Assembly (NCBI GenBank): GCA_023250795.1
Contig: JAHFAB010000034.1
Location: 1-10,513, forward strand
Source: Bacteriovoracaceae bacterium
GTDB taxonomy: Bacteria > Bdellovibrionota > UBA1018
DNA: 10,513 nucleotides
Reading direction: 5' to 3'
Under the pieces are notes generated by a model, which was given only the letters and a program-made list of their open reading frames with translations, was not told the origin of the DNA and did no database searches. Positions 1 through 7,211 of the stretch are shown here, piece by piece (the stretch's first letter is position 1; the number at the start of each line of letters is the position of its first letter). Position numbers and translations under genes: made by a program.

Positions 1-916
1 GACTTGTGGCAAAGGACAGCGTGTTGGAGTTATGGCTGGCTCTGGAGTTGGGAAATCAGTTTTGCTTGGCATGATGGCAAAAAATACAGCAGCAGATGTG
101 AACGTAGTTGCCCTCATTGGTGAGCGAGGAAGAGAAGTGAGAGAGTTTATTGAGAGAGAACTTGGACCAGAGGGGCTTGCTCGTTCGGTGGTCATTGTTG
201 CTACTTCAGATAAATCTCCTTTGTTACGAATGAGAGGTGCTTTTTTAGCTGCTACTATTGCAGAATATTTCCGAGATCAAGGTCTTGATGTTTTATTTCT
301 GATGGATTCTATTACAAGATTTTGTATGGCTCAAAGAGAAATTGGTCTTTCAATGGGTGAGCCCCCTGCGATGAAAGGATATCCACCCAGTGTATTTTCA
401 ACATTACCTAAAATTTTAGAGAGATTGGGAACAGCTCCTCAAAAAGGAAGCATCACAGGGCTTTTGACGGTTTTAGTTGAAAATGATGATATGGATGATC
501 CAATAGCCGATTCTTCCCGTGCTATTTTAGATGGACATATTGTTCTTTCGAGGAAAATCGCGCAAAGAAATCAGTTTCCAGCAATTGATGTTTTGCAGAG
601 TACAAGCCGTGTAATGAGATCTGTCATTTCTAAAGATCATTTGCAATGGGCTGGAGAAGTGAGGGAGTGGATGGCTCTTTATGAGCAGGTCGAAGATTTG
701 CTCAATATAGGAGCATATAGTAGAGGTTCGAATTTGAAAACCGATTTGGCAATTTCAGTTCATGATAAAATTAATGATTTTTTGGTACAAGGTATAAATG
801 AAAAAACCACGTTTTCAGAGAGTGTTTCACGATTACACTCCATTCATTTGGCAGGAGAAGCCTTTTTAAATTCTCACGGCGCACAAAAAGTAAGTAAAAA
901 AGTTAAGATTCAATAA
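1..916 (+). CDS. fliI: FliI/SctN-family type III export ATPase, 5'-truncated
   Basis: This is the ATPase that energises protein export through a flagellar or non-flagellar type III apparatus at the cytoplasmic face of the inner membrane. The first full codon is at base 2. The reading frame is open to the window edge, and residues TCGKGQRVGV precede the first ATG at 32, so that ATG is internal. Of the 304 visible residues, the Walker A loop AGSGVGKS is at 12-19, the GERGREVREF motif with the catalytic Glu of F1-like ATPases at 40-49, and the Walker B Asp (LFLMD) near 102. A family-typical MAQREIGL...GEPP stretch follows. FliI proteins are about 440 aa, so roughly 135 N-terminal residues lie outside. 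It is not the Tad ATPase TadA/CpaF, which has a different P-loop context. FliI versus a non-flagellar SctN cannot be settled here. The last codons overlap a promoter-like element for tadC. Confidence 0.93.
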   Translation, partial: TCGKGQRVGVMAGSGVGKSVLLGMMAKNTAADVNVVALIGERGREVREFIERELGPEGLARSVVIVATSDKSPLLRMRGAFLAATIAEYFRDQGLDVLFLMDSITRFCMAQREIGLSMGEPPAMKGYPPSVFSTLPKILERLGTAPQKGSITGLLTVLVENDDMDDPIADSSRAILDGHIVLSRKIAQRNQFPAIDVLQSTSRVMRSVISKDHLQWAGEVREWMALYEQVEDLLNIGAYSRGSNLKTDLAISVHDKINDFLVQGINEKTTFSESVSRLHSIHLAGEAFLNSHGAQKVSKKVKIQ

Positions 917-929
917 TTAATTCCGATAA
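903..929 (+). promoter_or_regulatory. sigma28 (FliA)-like promoter upstream of tadC
   Basis: The sequence reads TTAAGATT, 11 bases, TCCGATAA. The classical flagellar sigma28 consensus is TAAAGTTT-N11-GCCGATAA, so the match is 6 of 8 and 7 of 8 at the exact spacing. The element overlaps the stop codon of the FliI-like gene and would start transcription around 935-937, just before tadC. A start there would favour ATG 946 over GTG 934 for tadC. That this is a working promoter is inference. Confidence 0.5.
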
Positions 930-945
930 GTGTGTGGGTACACCT

Positions 946-1866
946 ATGGTTGATGAAGTCTTTGGAAAAGGACAATTTGTCATTTACTTTGCTTACCTAC
1001 TCGTAGGTCTGGCTGCTTTTACTCTAGTTCGTATGCTTGTTCAGGAGGAAGAAGCAAGAGCCGTTCAAGAAAATTTGGATGATCAAAAAAATAAAAAAGC
1101 AAGCAATCTGTTAGTCAAAGTTTCAAGACCTTTTATTGCTCAATATATTTTACCTCTTATTCGTGGAAGGCCATTTTTTGATAATATGCGGCAATCTCTG
1201 AAGAGAAAACTCATAAGCGCTGCTCTAAGGGAAGAATTTACTCCGGATGAATTTATTTCTTTTAAAATATTTTTGATTTTCTTTTTCCCAATTGTAGGAG
1301 GCTTTTTAAAGGCTTTAGGTTTGATTGATGTAGATTGGTATTATTTTGTTTTGTTTGGAATTGTAGGTTGGTTTTTCCCTGATCTTTGGATCAGTAGTAG
1401 AATCAAAGTAAGACAAAAACAGATTTTGAAATCAATGCCATTTATTGTAGATCTATTGGCTCTTTCGACAGAAGCTGGCTTGGATTTTATAGGAGCAATT
1501 GGAAAAGTGGTTGAAAAATCAGCGTCTAGTCCATTGGTTGATGAGTTTGCACAACTCTTAAGAGAGATCAAGGTGGGGTCTTCTCGTGCAGAGGCTTTGC
1601 GTGAAATGGCGCTAAGAATTAACATGACCGAGATAAACTCTTTTGTGGCAATACTTATTTCTGCAGATCAAATGGGAGCGTCAATTGGAAAGGTCTTGCG
1701 TCAGCAATCAGAACAAATTAGGACGGAAAGAATGCTAAAAGCAGAGAAAGCTGGAGCCGCGGCGTCCCAAAAGGTTCTTATACCTCTTGTATTCTTAATT
1801 ATGCCTGCGGTCTTTTTATTGGTTTTCGGACCATTCATTATTTCATATTTTTATCCAACTCCTTAA
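946..1866 (+). CDS. tadC: TadC-like Tad pilus inner-membrane platform protein
   Basis: Tad systems use two GspF-family membrane proteins, TadB and TadC, as the platform on which the TadA ATPase acts. From ATG 946 the protein has 306 residues. Membrane segments lie at about 10-30, 106-125, 129-147 and 276-301, with a T2SSF/GspF domain at about 164-294. The domain shows the typical P-F-x-x-D-L-L-A, E-A-G-L, small-residue/G hinge and final Pl-hydrophobic-P pattern. The N-terminal helix followed by a charged cytoplasmic region is usual for TadC. An upstream in-frame GTG at 934 would add four residues (MGTP). Neither start has a good Shine-Dalgarno; ATG 946 is preferred because the sigma28-like element would start RNA near 935. 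TadB is normally the 5' neighbour of tadC, but here a FliI-type ATPase is. Alternative assignment: TadB. Confidence 0.88.
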   Translation: MVDEVFGKGQFVIYFAYLLVGLAAFTLVRMLVQEEEARAVQENLDDQKNKKASNLLVKVSRPFIAQYILPLIRGRPFFDNMRQSLKRKLISAALREEFTPDEFISFKIFLIFFFPIVGGFLKALGLIDVDWYYFVLFGIVGWFFPDLWISSRIKVRQKQILKSMPFIVDLLALSTEAGLDFIGAIGKVVEKSASSPLVDEFAQLLREIKVGSSRAEALREMALRINMTEINSFVAILISADQMGASIGKVLRQQSEQIRTERMLKAEKAGAAASQKVLIPLVFLIMPAVFLLVFGPFIISYFYPTP

Positions 1867-1870
1867 TAAA

Positions 1871-1899
1871 TTCAACAATTTACATAAATATGATATAAT
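1871..1899 (+). promoter_or_regulatory. extended -10 sigma70-type promoter before the DUF192 gene
   Basis: A perfect extended -10, TGATATAAT (TG at 1891-1892, TATAAT at 1894-1899), sits in the 44-base gap after tadC. The -35 TTCAAC at 1871-1876 is weak (3 of 6) but at 17-base spacing, as is common when an extended -10 is present. Transcription would begin near 1906, leaving only about five bases before ATG 1911, and no Shine-Dalgarno is visible there. Confidence 0.5.
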
Positions 1900-1910
1900 T
1901 ATGTCTAGTT

Positions 1911-2288
1911 ATGAAAGGGAAAAATCAGTATATAAAAGTTAAATCCCTAAAAAATCAAGCTCTTATTGCCGAAAAGTGCTCTGTGGCAGACTCTTATTTT
2001 GTTCGACTTAGAGGACTGATTGGAAAATCAGGGCTTGATGAAGGAAGTGGAATGTTTTTTCCATCGTGTAAAAGCATCCACATGTGGTTTATGAGATTTT
2101 CTATTGATGTTGTTTTTCTTCGGTTTAAAAAAGAAAATATTTGGACAGTCTCATCTGTTTTTGAAAACGTACGTCCTTGGAAAATTCATCCTCTAGTTGA
2201 TTGGCATGCCTCAGGTGTATTGGAGCTTCCTGCGGGGAACTCTGAAAAGTGTCAAATCAGTGTAGGGGATGAGATATGTATAAGTTAA
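1911..2288 (+). CDS. DUF192 family protein
   Basis: A 125-residue single-domain protein of the DUF192 family, whose biochemical role is not established. Recognisable family positions are R34-G-L-I-G-K-S in the first strand region, GMFF at 47-50, HMWFM at 57-61, IDVVFL at 65-70 and the C-terminal SGVLELPAG at 101-109, followed by a VGDEI end. No signal peptide is seen, so it is probably cytoplasmic, although many DUF192 proteins are exported. ATG 1911 is the only start that keeps the whole domain. It has no Shine-Dalgarno and lies about five bases after a predicted transcription start, so it may be translated nearly leaderless. Its end overlaps the next gene by 13 bases. From memory, DUF192 genes recur near Tad genes in related bacteria, which hints at a link; I cannot verify that here. 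Confidence 0.85.
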   Translation: MKGKNQYIKVKSLKNQALIAEKCSVADSYFVRLRGLIGKSGLDEGSGMFFPSCKSIHMWFMRFSIDVVFLRFKKENIWTVSSVFENVRPWKIHPLVDWHASGVLELPAGNSEKCQISVGDEICIS

Positions 2289-3916
2289 GAGTCATTTCCG
2301 GACCTAATCGAGGTACAAGCTATAACGTACAAGATGGAGAAATTTCTATCGGGAGGCAGCCTGGTAATACGATTATTCTTCAATCAGCAAAAATTTCAAA
2401 AAAACACTGTGTACTAGTTGTAAACAATGAAGATATTATTTTAAAAGATCAGAATAGTTCCAATGGCACTTTTATCAATGGAACTTTAGCGAAATCAAGA
2501 TTTGTTCGTCCAGGCGATCGTATAGGTGTTGGAGAGTACGTATTAGAGTTAGTCCAATCTAAAGCCTCAGAAAGTAATCCGATTGTACCTGCAATTCAGG
2601 GGCTTGGAAAAGTGATCCAATTTCCACTAAATAATCAAGCAAGCCCACTAAAGGAACTACAGACTGGGCAATTACCAATTGAAATAAATACAAAAAAAGA
2701 TGAAATTCCAAGTGATATTCGAGGGAAAATTTTTTGGTTTTCAGAAAAACAAATCATGCCATTTTTTTATCACCTGAATTTCAAGTATGATTGGAAATAT
2801 ATATGTTTGGGTGTTTTCGCAGCAATTTGTTTGGGAAATATTGCGATTTCAATCTACCCACTTATTGATCTAAATAGTAAAAGCATAGTCAAAGAAATGG
2901 GCATACGTGCAAGATTTATTGCCAAACAATTAATAGAAAAAAACATCCAAAATCTAAATAATAAAACAGAAGCAAGCACAGATATCGGAGCTATAGATAG
3001 AGAAGAAGGTGTGCGGTTAGCTGTTTTATTGGACATGGATAGTCGAATTATTGCCCCCTCTTATAAAGCGAATCAATATTTGACATCTGGAGAAGAAGCC
3101 CGATTTGCGGTTGAAGCAAGATCAAAATATCAATTAGGTCGAGAAACAGGAATGGTTTCAAGTGGAGACTCCAATGTTGTGATTGCTATTGAACCTATAA
3201 AATTGTTTAACCCTCAGGTGGGTAAAAACAGAGTGACTGGGATGGCTATAGTGTCACTTGATACTCGCTTAGCTGTGTTACATGCGGGTGAAGTGGGTTT
3301 GATATATTCTGAAACATTTATTTTAAATAGTATTTTACTTCTCATTGCTTGTATCATTCTTTATCAACTTACGCTCAAGCCATACCAAATTCTCAATGAC
3401 GATATTGACAAAGTCCTCAAAGGAGAAATGAATGAGGTTACACATGAGTTTATGATTTCTGAGCTTAATCCGCTTTGGGATGTAATTAACTCGGCATTAC
3501 AAAGAATTCCAAAATCATTCGGGGTTCAAGAAAAGACCTCTACTTCTGGATTTTCTTCTGGGCCAACTACTGAGGAGTGTGCGCTTCCGTTTAGGATGTT
3601 AGGGGATATTTCAAAGCAAGGTATAGTGATTTTCGATGCTGAAAGAAGAATAATCTACATAAATCCTATTTTCGAAGAGTTGAGCGGAATCAGATCTGAT
3701 TCTTCTCTGGGTCAAACAATACAAAATGTAGCTAGGGATCAAGCTTTTGGAGTTTTTTGTAGTGATCTTTTTGATAAGTCAAGCCCAGGAAATATTGGAA
3801 GTTCTGATGAATTTGAATTTTCAGGCACAGTTTATAAAATTTATATTTCAACATTAGGCATAACAGGTGGAGAAATTAAGTGTTTTATATTAGCTGCTGA
3901 AAAAAAGGGTGATTAA
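2276..3916 (+). CDS. Membrane FHA protein with extracytoplasmic sensor, HAMP-like linker and PAS domain, no output domain
   Basis: A 546-residue two-pass membrane protein. Residues 1-93 form an FHA (phosphothreonine-binding) domain with the canonical IGR (R27), S41-K-K-H44 and SSNGT at 61-65. After a linker, TM1 spans about 174-197. An extracytoplasmic segment of about 145 residues looks like a single Cache/PAS-type sensor fold (VLLDMDSRIIAPS near 249-262, GMAIVSLDT near 322-330), a tentative call. TM2 spans about 343-366 and a HAMP-like stretch about 367-410. A PAS domain at about 440-541 (ISKQGIVIFDAERRIIYIN) ends the protein. No histidine-kinase, GGDEF, EAL or phosphatase domain follows, so it resembles a sensor kinase without its catalytic end. 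The start has an AGGGGATGAG ribosome site and lies inside the end of the DUF192 gene. It probably transmits a periplasmic signal by binding partners through FHA and PAS. Confidence 0.85.
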   Translation: MYKLRVISGPNRGTSYNVQDGEISIGRQPGNTIILQSAKISKKHCVLVVNNEDIILKDQNSSNGTFINGTLAKSRFVRPGDRIGVGEYVLELVQSKASESNPIVPAIQGLGKVIQFPLNNQASPLKELQTGQLPIEINTKKDEIPSDIRGKIFWFSEKQIMPFFYHLNFKYDWKYICLGVFAAICLGNIAISIYPLIDLNSKSIVKEMGIRARFIAKQLIEKNIQNLNNKTEASTDIGAIDREEGVRLAVLLDMDSRIIAPSYKANQYLTSGEEARFAVEARSKYQLGRETGMVSSGDSNVVIAIEPIKLFNPQVGKNRVTGMAIVSLDTRLAVLHAGEVGLIYSETFILNSILLLIACIILYQLTLKPYQILNDDIDKVLKGEMNEVTHEFMISELNPLWDVINSALQRIPKSFGVQEKTSTSGFSSGPTTEECALPFRMLGDISKQGIVIFDAERRIIYINPIFEELSGIRSDSSLGQTIQNVARDQAFGVFCSDLFDKSSPGNIGSSDEFEFSGTVYKIYISTLGITGGEIKCFILAAEKKGD

Positions 3917-3928
3917 GAAAGACATGAT

Positions 3929-4918
3929 ATGGGTAATGCTATAAAATTTAGACATACATCAGCTCCAAGGCATCCTTCCGAGACAGCAAGGATTAAGATT
4001 GTCAAAGGCTCTGATTATGGAACAATTTTTATTCTAACAGGAGCACGTGCTACCATTGGTAGGGGTGATGAAAATGATATTGTATTGTCAGATTTAAAAG
4101 CTTCAAGACTGCATGCAGAATTGATCTTTAATCAAAATAACTGGAAAATAAAAGATTTAGGTAGTGCGAATGGAATTTTATGGAATGATCAGGTTAAAAG
4201 TGTTTCTGATCTAAAACCTCATGATACAGTTTCTATTGGAGAAACTGTTTTTGAGTTTTTTACTCCTGATGTTCACATGTCAGTATTGGAAGCACCTGCA
4301 CGTGAAATTTCTAATATTATCAATGAACAATCTAATCTATCGTTAAGAAAAGCCGAGATCCGAGCATTGGCTGGGGTAAAAAATACAGAAGATAAAAAAA
4401 GAGGTAAAAACTTAGAGAAAACAGATTTATTTAGTAAAAAATCAGGATTAATAGGATTGGTTGTAATCATTATTTTTCTTGTTTTGTTTTTGAACCCCCA
4501 ACCTGAGCAAAAAAATTTAGTTTTAAAAAATAAAACAGATGAAATTAGAGATCTGGCTTCTTATCTACCAGAGTCTATTCCCACCGCTCAGGATAAAACA
4601 GCTGAAATGTATTACCGTTCGGGTTTTAGAGAGTATAGGGAAGGAAACTATCTTCGAGCTAAGACTCAATTTGAAACTGTCTTGCAAATATTGCCTGGAC
4701 ATCGTTTGGCTGGAATTTATTTGGAAAAATGCGAATCATCTATCAAAGAAGAGGTCAGAACTCATTTAGAAAGAGGAAAAAAAAGTTTTGACTCAGGAAA
4801 ATTAAAAAAAGCAAAGGGTCATTACGAAGCTGTACTCAGGCTTCTTTTTAGGGATCAAACCAGTAAGGAGTATTTTGAAGCAAAAGAACAGTTAGAAAAG
4901 TTGGTGATTCATGAGTAA
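3929..4918 (+). CDS. FHA-TM-TPR membrane protein
   Basis: A 329-residue single-pass membrane protein. The FHA domain spans about 19-112: IGRG with R45, S59-R-L-H62, and SANG at 79-82, where the usual Thr/Ser after NG is Ile. A basic linker (KKRGK, FSKKSG) precedes one membrane helix at about 174-189. By the positive-inside rule FHA is cytoplasmic and the C-terminus periplasmic. Residues about 225-258 form a clear TPR motif (Y-x-x-G-x-x-x-Y-x-x-G-N-Y-x-x-A, ending P) and 273-305 a second. It begins 12 bases after the preceding gene, with a weak AAGAAAG ribosome site. The last 8 bases overlap the next gene, which has the same architecture. The likely role is a scaffold recruited through phosphothreonine; the TPR side might contact Tad components, as TadD does elsewhere. 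That role is inference. Confidence 0.85.
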   Translation: MGNAIKFRHTSAPRHPSETARIKIVKGSDYGTIFILTGARATIGRGDENDIVLSDLKASRLHAELIFNQNNWKIKDLGSANGILWNDQVKSVSDLKPHDTVSIGETVFEFFTPDVHMSVLEAPAREISNIINEQSNLSLRKAEIRALAGVKNTEDKKRGKNLEKTDLFSKKSGLIGLVVIIIFLVLFLNPQPEQKNLVLKNKTDEIRDLASYLPESIPTAQDKTAEMYYRSGFREYREGNYLRAKTQFETVLQILPGHRLAGIYLEKCESSIKEEVRTHLERGKKSFDSGKLKKAKGHYEAVLRLLFRDQTSKEYFEAKEQLEKLVIHE

Positions 4919-7211
4919 TGTAGCAGTAGTTGTTCTAAGTAAAGATGGAGAAACATTAAGCTCATATCCCATTGAGGGTGAAATTGATGTAGGTAGGGAT
5001 AAAGGGTGTGTCATACAGCTTAAAGATCGAGCTGTTTCTAGAGTTCACGCGGTCATACGTTCGAGCACTAGTGGTGTTCAAATTAAGAGAAAAAGTAGTT
5101 TCGCTCCTTTGGTAATCAATGGGTCAGATTGTCAAGAGGCAGTATTAAAAGAGGGCGATGTTGTTTCAATTGGACCTTATTTGCTTAAAATGAATTTTAA
5201 ACAAGAGAAAACAAATGAAATTAAACAAAGTAATTCTGCCCCAGAATTTATTAGTATATCCACAAGTGATTCTCAACAAAATGAGGTCATGCATGAAACA
5301 AAGATACAACAAAATCAACAGACTTTTGAAGGCTTACCAAAAGAAGGTGCTATTATTCCAACGGACACTCTATCTGTAGCCCAATCAATAAGTCAGTCTG
5401 TAGAGCAACCAGAAAAGGTTGAAAATATAATAAATTCTTCAGAGATTAAATCTCTTGATTTTGGAAGCATATCAAGTGAATCAAAAAAAGAAGAAATAGA
5501 TCTGGTTGATGAAAATGCAAATACAAAAGTAAATACACAAAATAAATTAAAATCCAGATTAGTTTTTCCTTCTGGTGGGTCAAACTATAAGGAATATGAA
5601 ATTGAAAAGGATGAAATTTCAATCGGGCGAGGAAAAAGATGTGATATTGTATTAACTGATAAAAAATCTTCTAGAAAACATGTAATTATTCGTAGAAATG
5701 GATCAGTGTTTACCATTAGAGATTTGGATTCTGCGAATGGGACATTCATCAATGGTATTCGAATACAAGAACAAGAACTTTTAGGTGATGAAGTTATTCG
5801 AGTTGGAGAAGTTGAGCTTAAGCTAGAAATTTACGATGAAGAATATAAAATAAAAGAAAAGGAGTTTGATCCAGTTATAGAAACTGAGCATGAGCAAAAC
5901 TCTCTGCCTAACGAACTCAAAGGAGGCGAACAATTTAGTTCGAATGCAGGATATAATCCTGAGCTACCCCCAAGTTTAGGCGCCAACTTGGGGGCGCCTA
6001 TGAGTGATATATTAGGTATTTCAGGAATTCCTGTGCTTGATAATAGTCAAATTGGAAAAAAAGAAAGTATTTTTCAAATAATAAGTAGAATTTTTAAGGT
6101 ATTAAACCCAATAAGAATAGCTTTCGTAATATTCGTTCTAGGCGGGATGTATTTCGTTTTATTTGTTGACGATACAAGCTCACTGAAAAAAAAGACAGTA
6201 AGTAAAAAAGAAAATAAAACAGATGTTTCTAAAAAACCAGATTCAAATCCATCCTCTAAAATACTTGAAAATAAAATTTTTCTGAAATTAACTGAGGAAC
6301 AGAAAATATTTTTGAAGTCACAGCATACATTGGCTTTAGAATATTTTAAGCAAAATGAATTTGATAAGGCACTTTTTGAAATTAGAAAAATATTTACTAT
6401 TGTTCCAGATTATGATCAGGCAAAGGAGATAGAGCGCTATTCTATTGAGGGAAAGAGAAAGTTAGAAGCTAATGAAGAGGAAAAAAGAAAAAAAGAAGAA
6501 GAAGCCCAGTTTAAGGCTAAATTAGATCTATGGGTCGAGGAAGTTCGAGAGAAAATGGAGAAAAAACAGTACGAACAGGCAAAGGAAATCATGTCGCAAA
6601 TATTGGCCAATGATCCAGATAATGCATTCGTTTCAAAATGGAAAACACAAATACAAGAGGAAGAGGAAAACCAAAGAACAGAGTCTGAAAAAAAGAGAGT
6701 CAGAGAATTAGTTCATCAAAAAATGATCGACGCTTTTGCTGAGGGTATGAGTTTAAAGAAAAGTGGCAAGTTATATGCTGCCATAGCTGTCTTTGAGAAA
6801 ATTAAGATAAATTCGTTTGATCATACTTTATCTAAAAAATCACATAAAATGATTCTTGCTTGCTTGTTTATTATTAAATCTAAAAGGGACCCTATTCTAA
6901 ATGAAGCAAAACAAAAAGAAAGTGCTGGAGAGCTATCTAAAGCTTTCAATTATTATCAAAAAGCAACTAAGATAGATCCCAGGCATCCAGACGGATACGC
7001 AGGAATGAATCGCATACGGGAAGTTTTACATAGTCGCGCAAAAAATTCCTATACTGAAGCTGTTCTTGCAGAAAGTTATAGTGACTTTGAAACCTCTAGA
7101 AAAAAGTTTCAAGAGTGTTTAGATGTAGCTCCGAAAGATGATATTTATTACGAAAGAGCTCAGAGTAAGCTCAGACATTACTTTAAAAAAAATGGAGATG
7201 AAATTCAATGA
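4911..7211 (+). CDS. Tandem-FHA, single-TM, multi-TPR membrane protein
   Basis: A 766-residue protein with two FHA domains. FHA1 (about 1-96) has the GRD arginine (R29) and S43-R-V-H46, but the SNGT position is replaced by FAPL near residues 64-67, so it is partly degenerate. FHA2 (about 213-307) is canonical: IGRG with R240, S255-R-K-H257 and SANGT at 274-278. A Ser/Gln-rich linker joins them. A membrane helix at about 402-418 is followed by a Lys-rich segment. The rest is helical, with TPR-like repeats near 471-504, 539-572, 604-637, 661-694 and 707-742, and an E/K-rich coiled stretch at 515-535. The start overlaps the preceding gene (ATGAGTAA) and the stop overlaps the PP2C start by 4 bases, so translation is probably coupled. 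It looks like an enlarged paralogue of the preceding FHA-TM-TPR protein. A GC-rich double inverted repeat lies inside the coding region at 5967-6000. Function is inferred as phosphothreonine-dependent scaffolding. Confidence 0.86.
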   Translation: MSNVAVVVLSKDGETLSSYPIEGEIDVGRDKGCVIQLKDRAVSRVHAVIRSSTSGVQIKRKSSFAPLVINGSDCQEAVLKEGDVVSIGPYLLKMNFKQEKTNEIKQSNSAPEFISISTSDSQQNEVMHETKIQQNQQTFEGLPKEGAIIPTDTLSVAQSISQSVEQPEKVENIINSSEIKSLDFGSISSESKKEEIDLVDENANTKVNTQNKLKSRLVFPSGGSNYKEYEIEKDEISIGRGKRCDIVLTDKKSSRKHVIIRRNGSVFTIRDLDSANGTFINGIRIQEQELLGDEVIRVGEVELKLEIYDEEYKIKEKEFDPVIETEHEQNSLPNELKGGEQFSSNAGYNPELPPSLGANLGAPMSDILGISGIPVLDNSQIGKKESIFQIISRIFKVLNPIRIAFVIFVLGGMYFVLFVDDTSSLKKKTVSKKENKTDVSKKPDSNPSSKILENKIFLKLTEEQKIFLKSQHTLALEYFKQNEFDKALFEIRKIFTIVPDYDQAKEIERYSIEGKRKLEANEEEKRKKEEEAQFKAKLDLWVEEVREKMEKKQYEQAKEIMSQILANDPDNAFVSKWKTQIQEEEENQRTESEKKRVRELVHQKMIDAFAEGMSLKKSGKLYAAIAVFEKIKINSFDHTLSKKSHKMILACLFIIKSKRDPILNEAKQKESAGELSKAFNYYQKATKIDPRHPDGYAGMNRIREVLHSRAKNSYTEAVLAESYSDFETSRKKFQECLDVAPKDDIYYERAQSKLRHYFKKNGDEIQ
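5967..6000 (+). repeat. Two interlocked inverted repeats inside a coding region
   Basis: CCCCCAAGTT (5967-5976) is exactly repeated inverted as AACTTGGGGG (5985-5994). TAGGCGCC (5977-5984) is exactly repeated inverted as GGCGCCTA (5993-6000). The arms alternate A-B-A'-B', with A' and B' sharing two bases, so either a 10-bp or an 8-bp hairpin can form, each with an 8-base loop, but not both fully. The element is strongly GC-rich within AT-rich sequence. It encodes PPSLGANLGAPM in the linker before the membrane helix. No T-tract follows, so it is not a standard terminator. Confidence 0.85.

Noticed and set aside
32..916. ATG 32 as the true start of the ATPase gene
   Set aside because: The frame is open upstream and encodes TCGKGQRVGV, which belongs to the conserved segment before the Walker A loop.
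1341..1625. Minus-strand open frames (1341-1625, 2854-3036, 4273-4470, 10027-10218)
   Set aside because: Each lies opposite a well-supported + strand gene, has no recognisable domain and is composed of reverse-complement codons of that gene.
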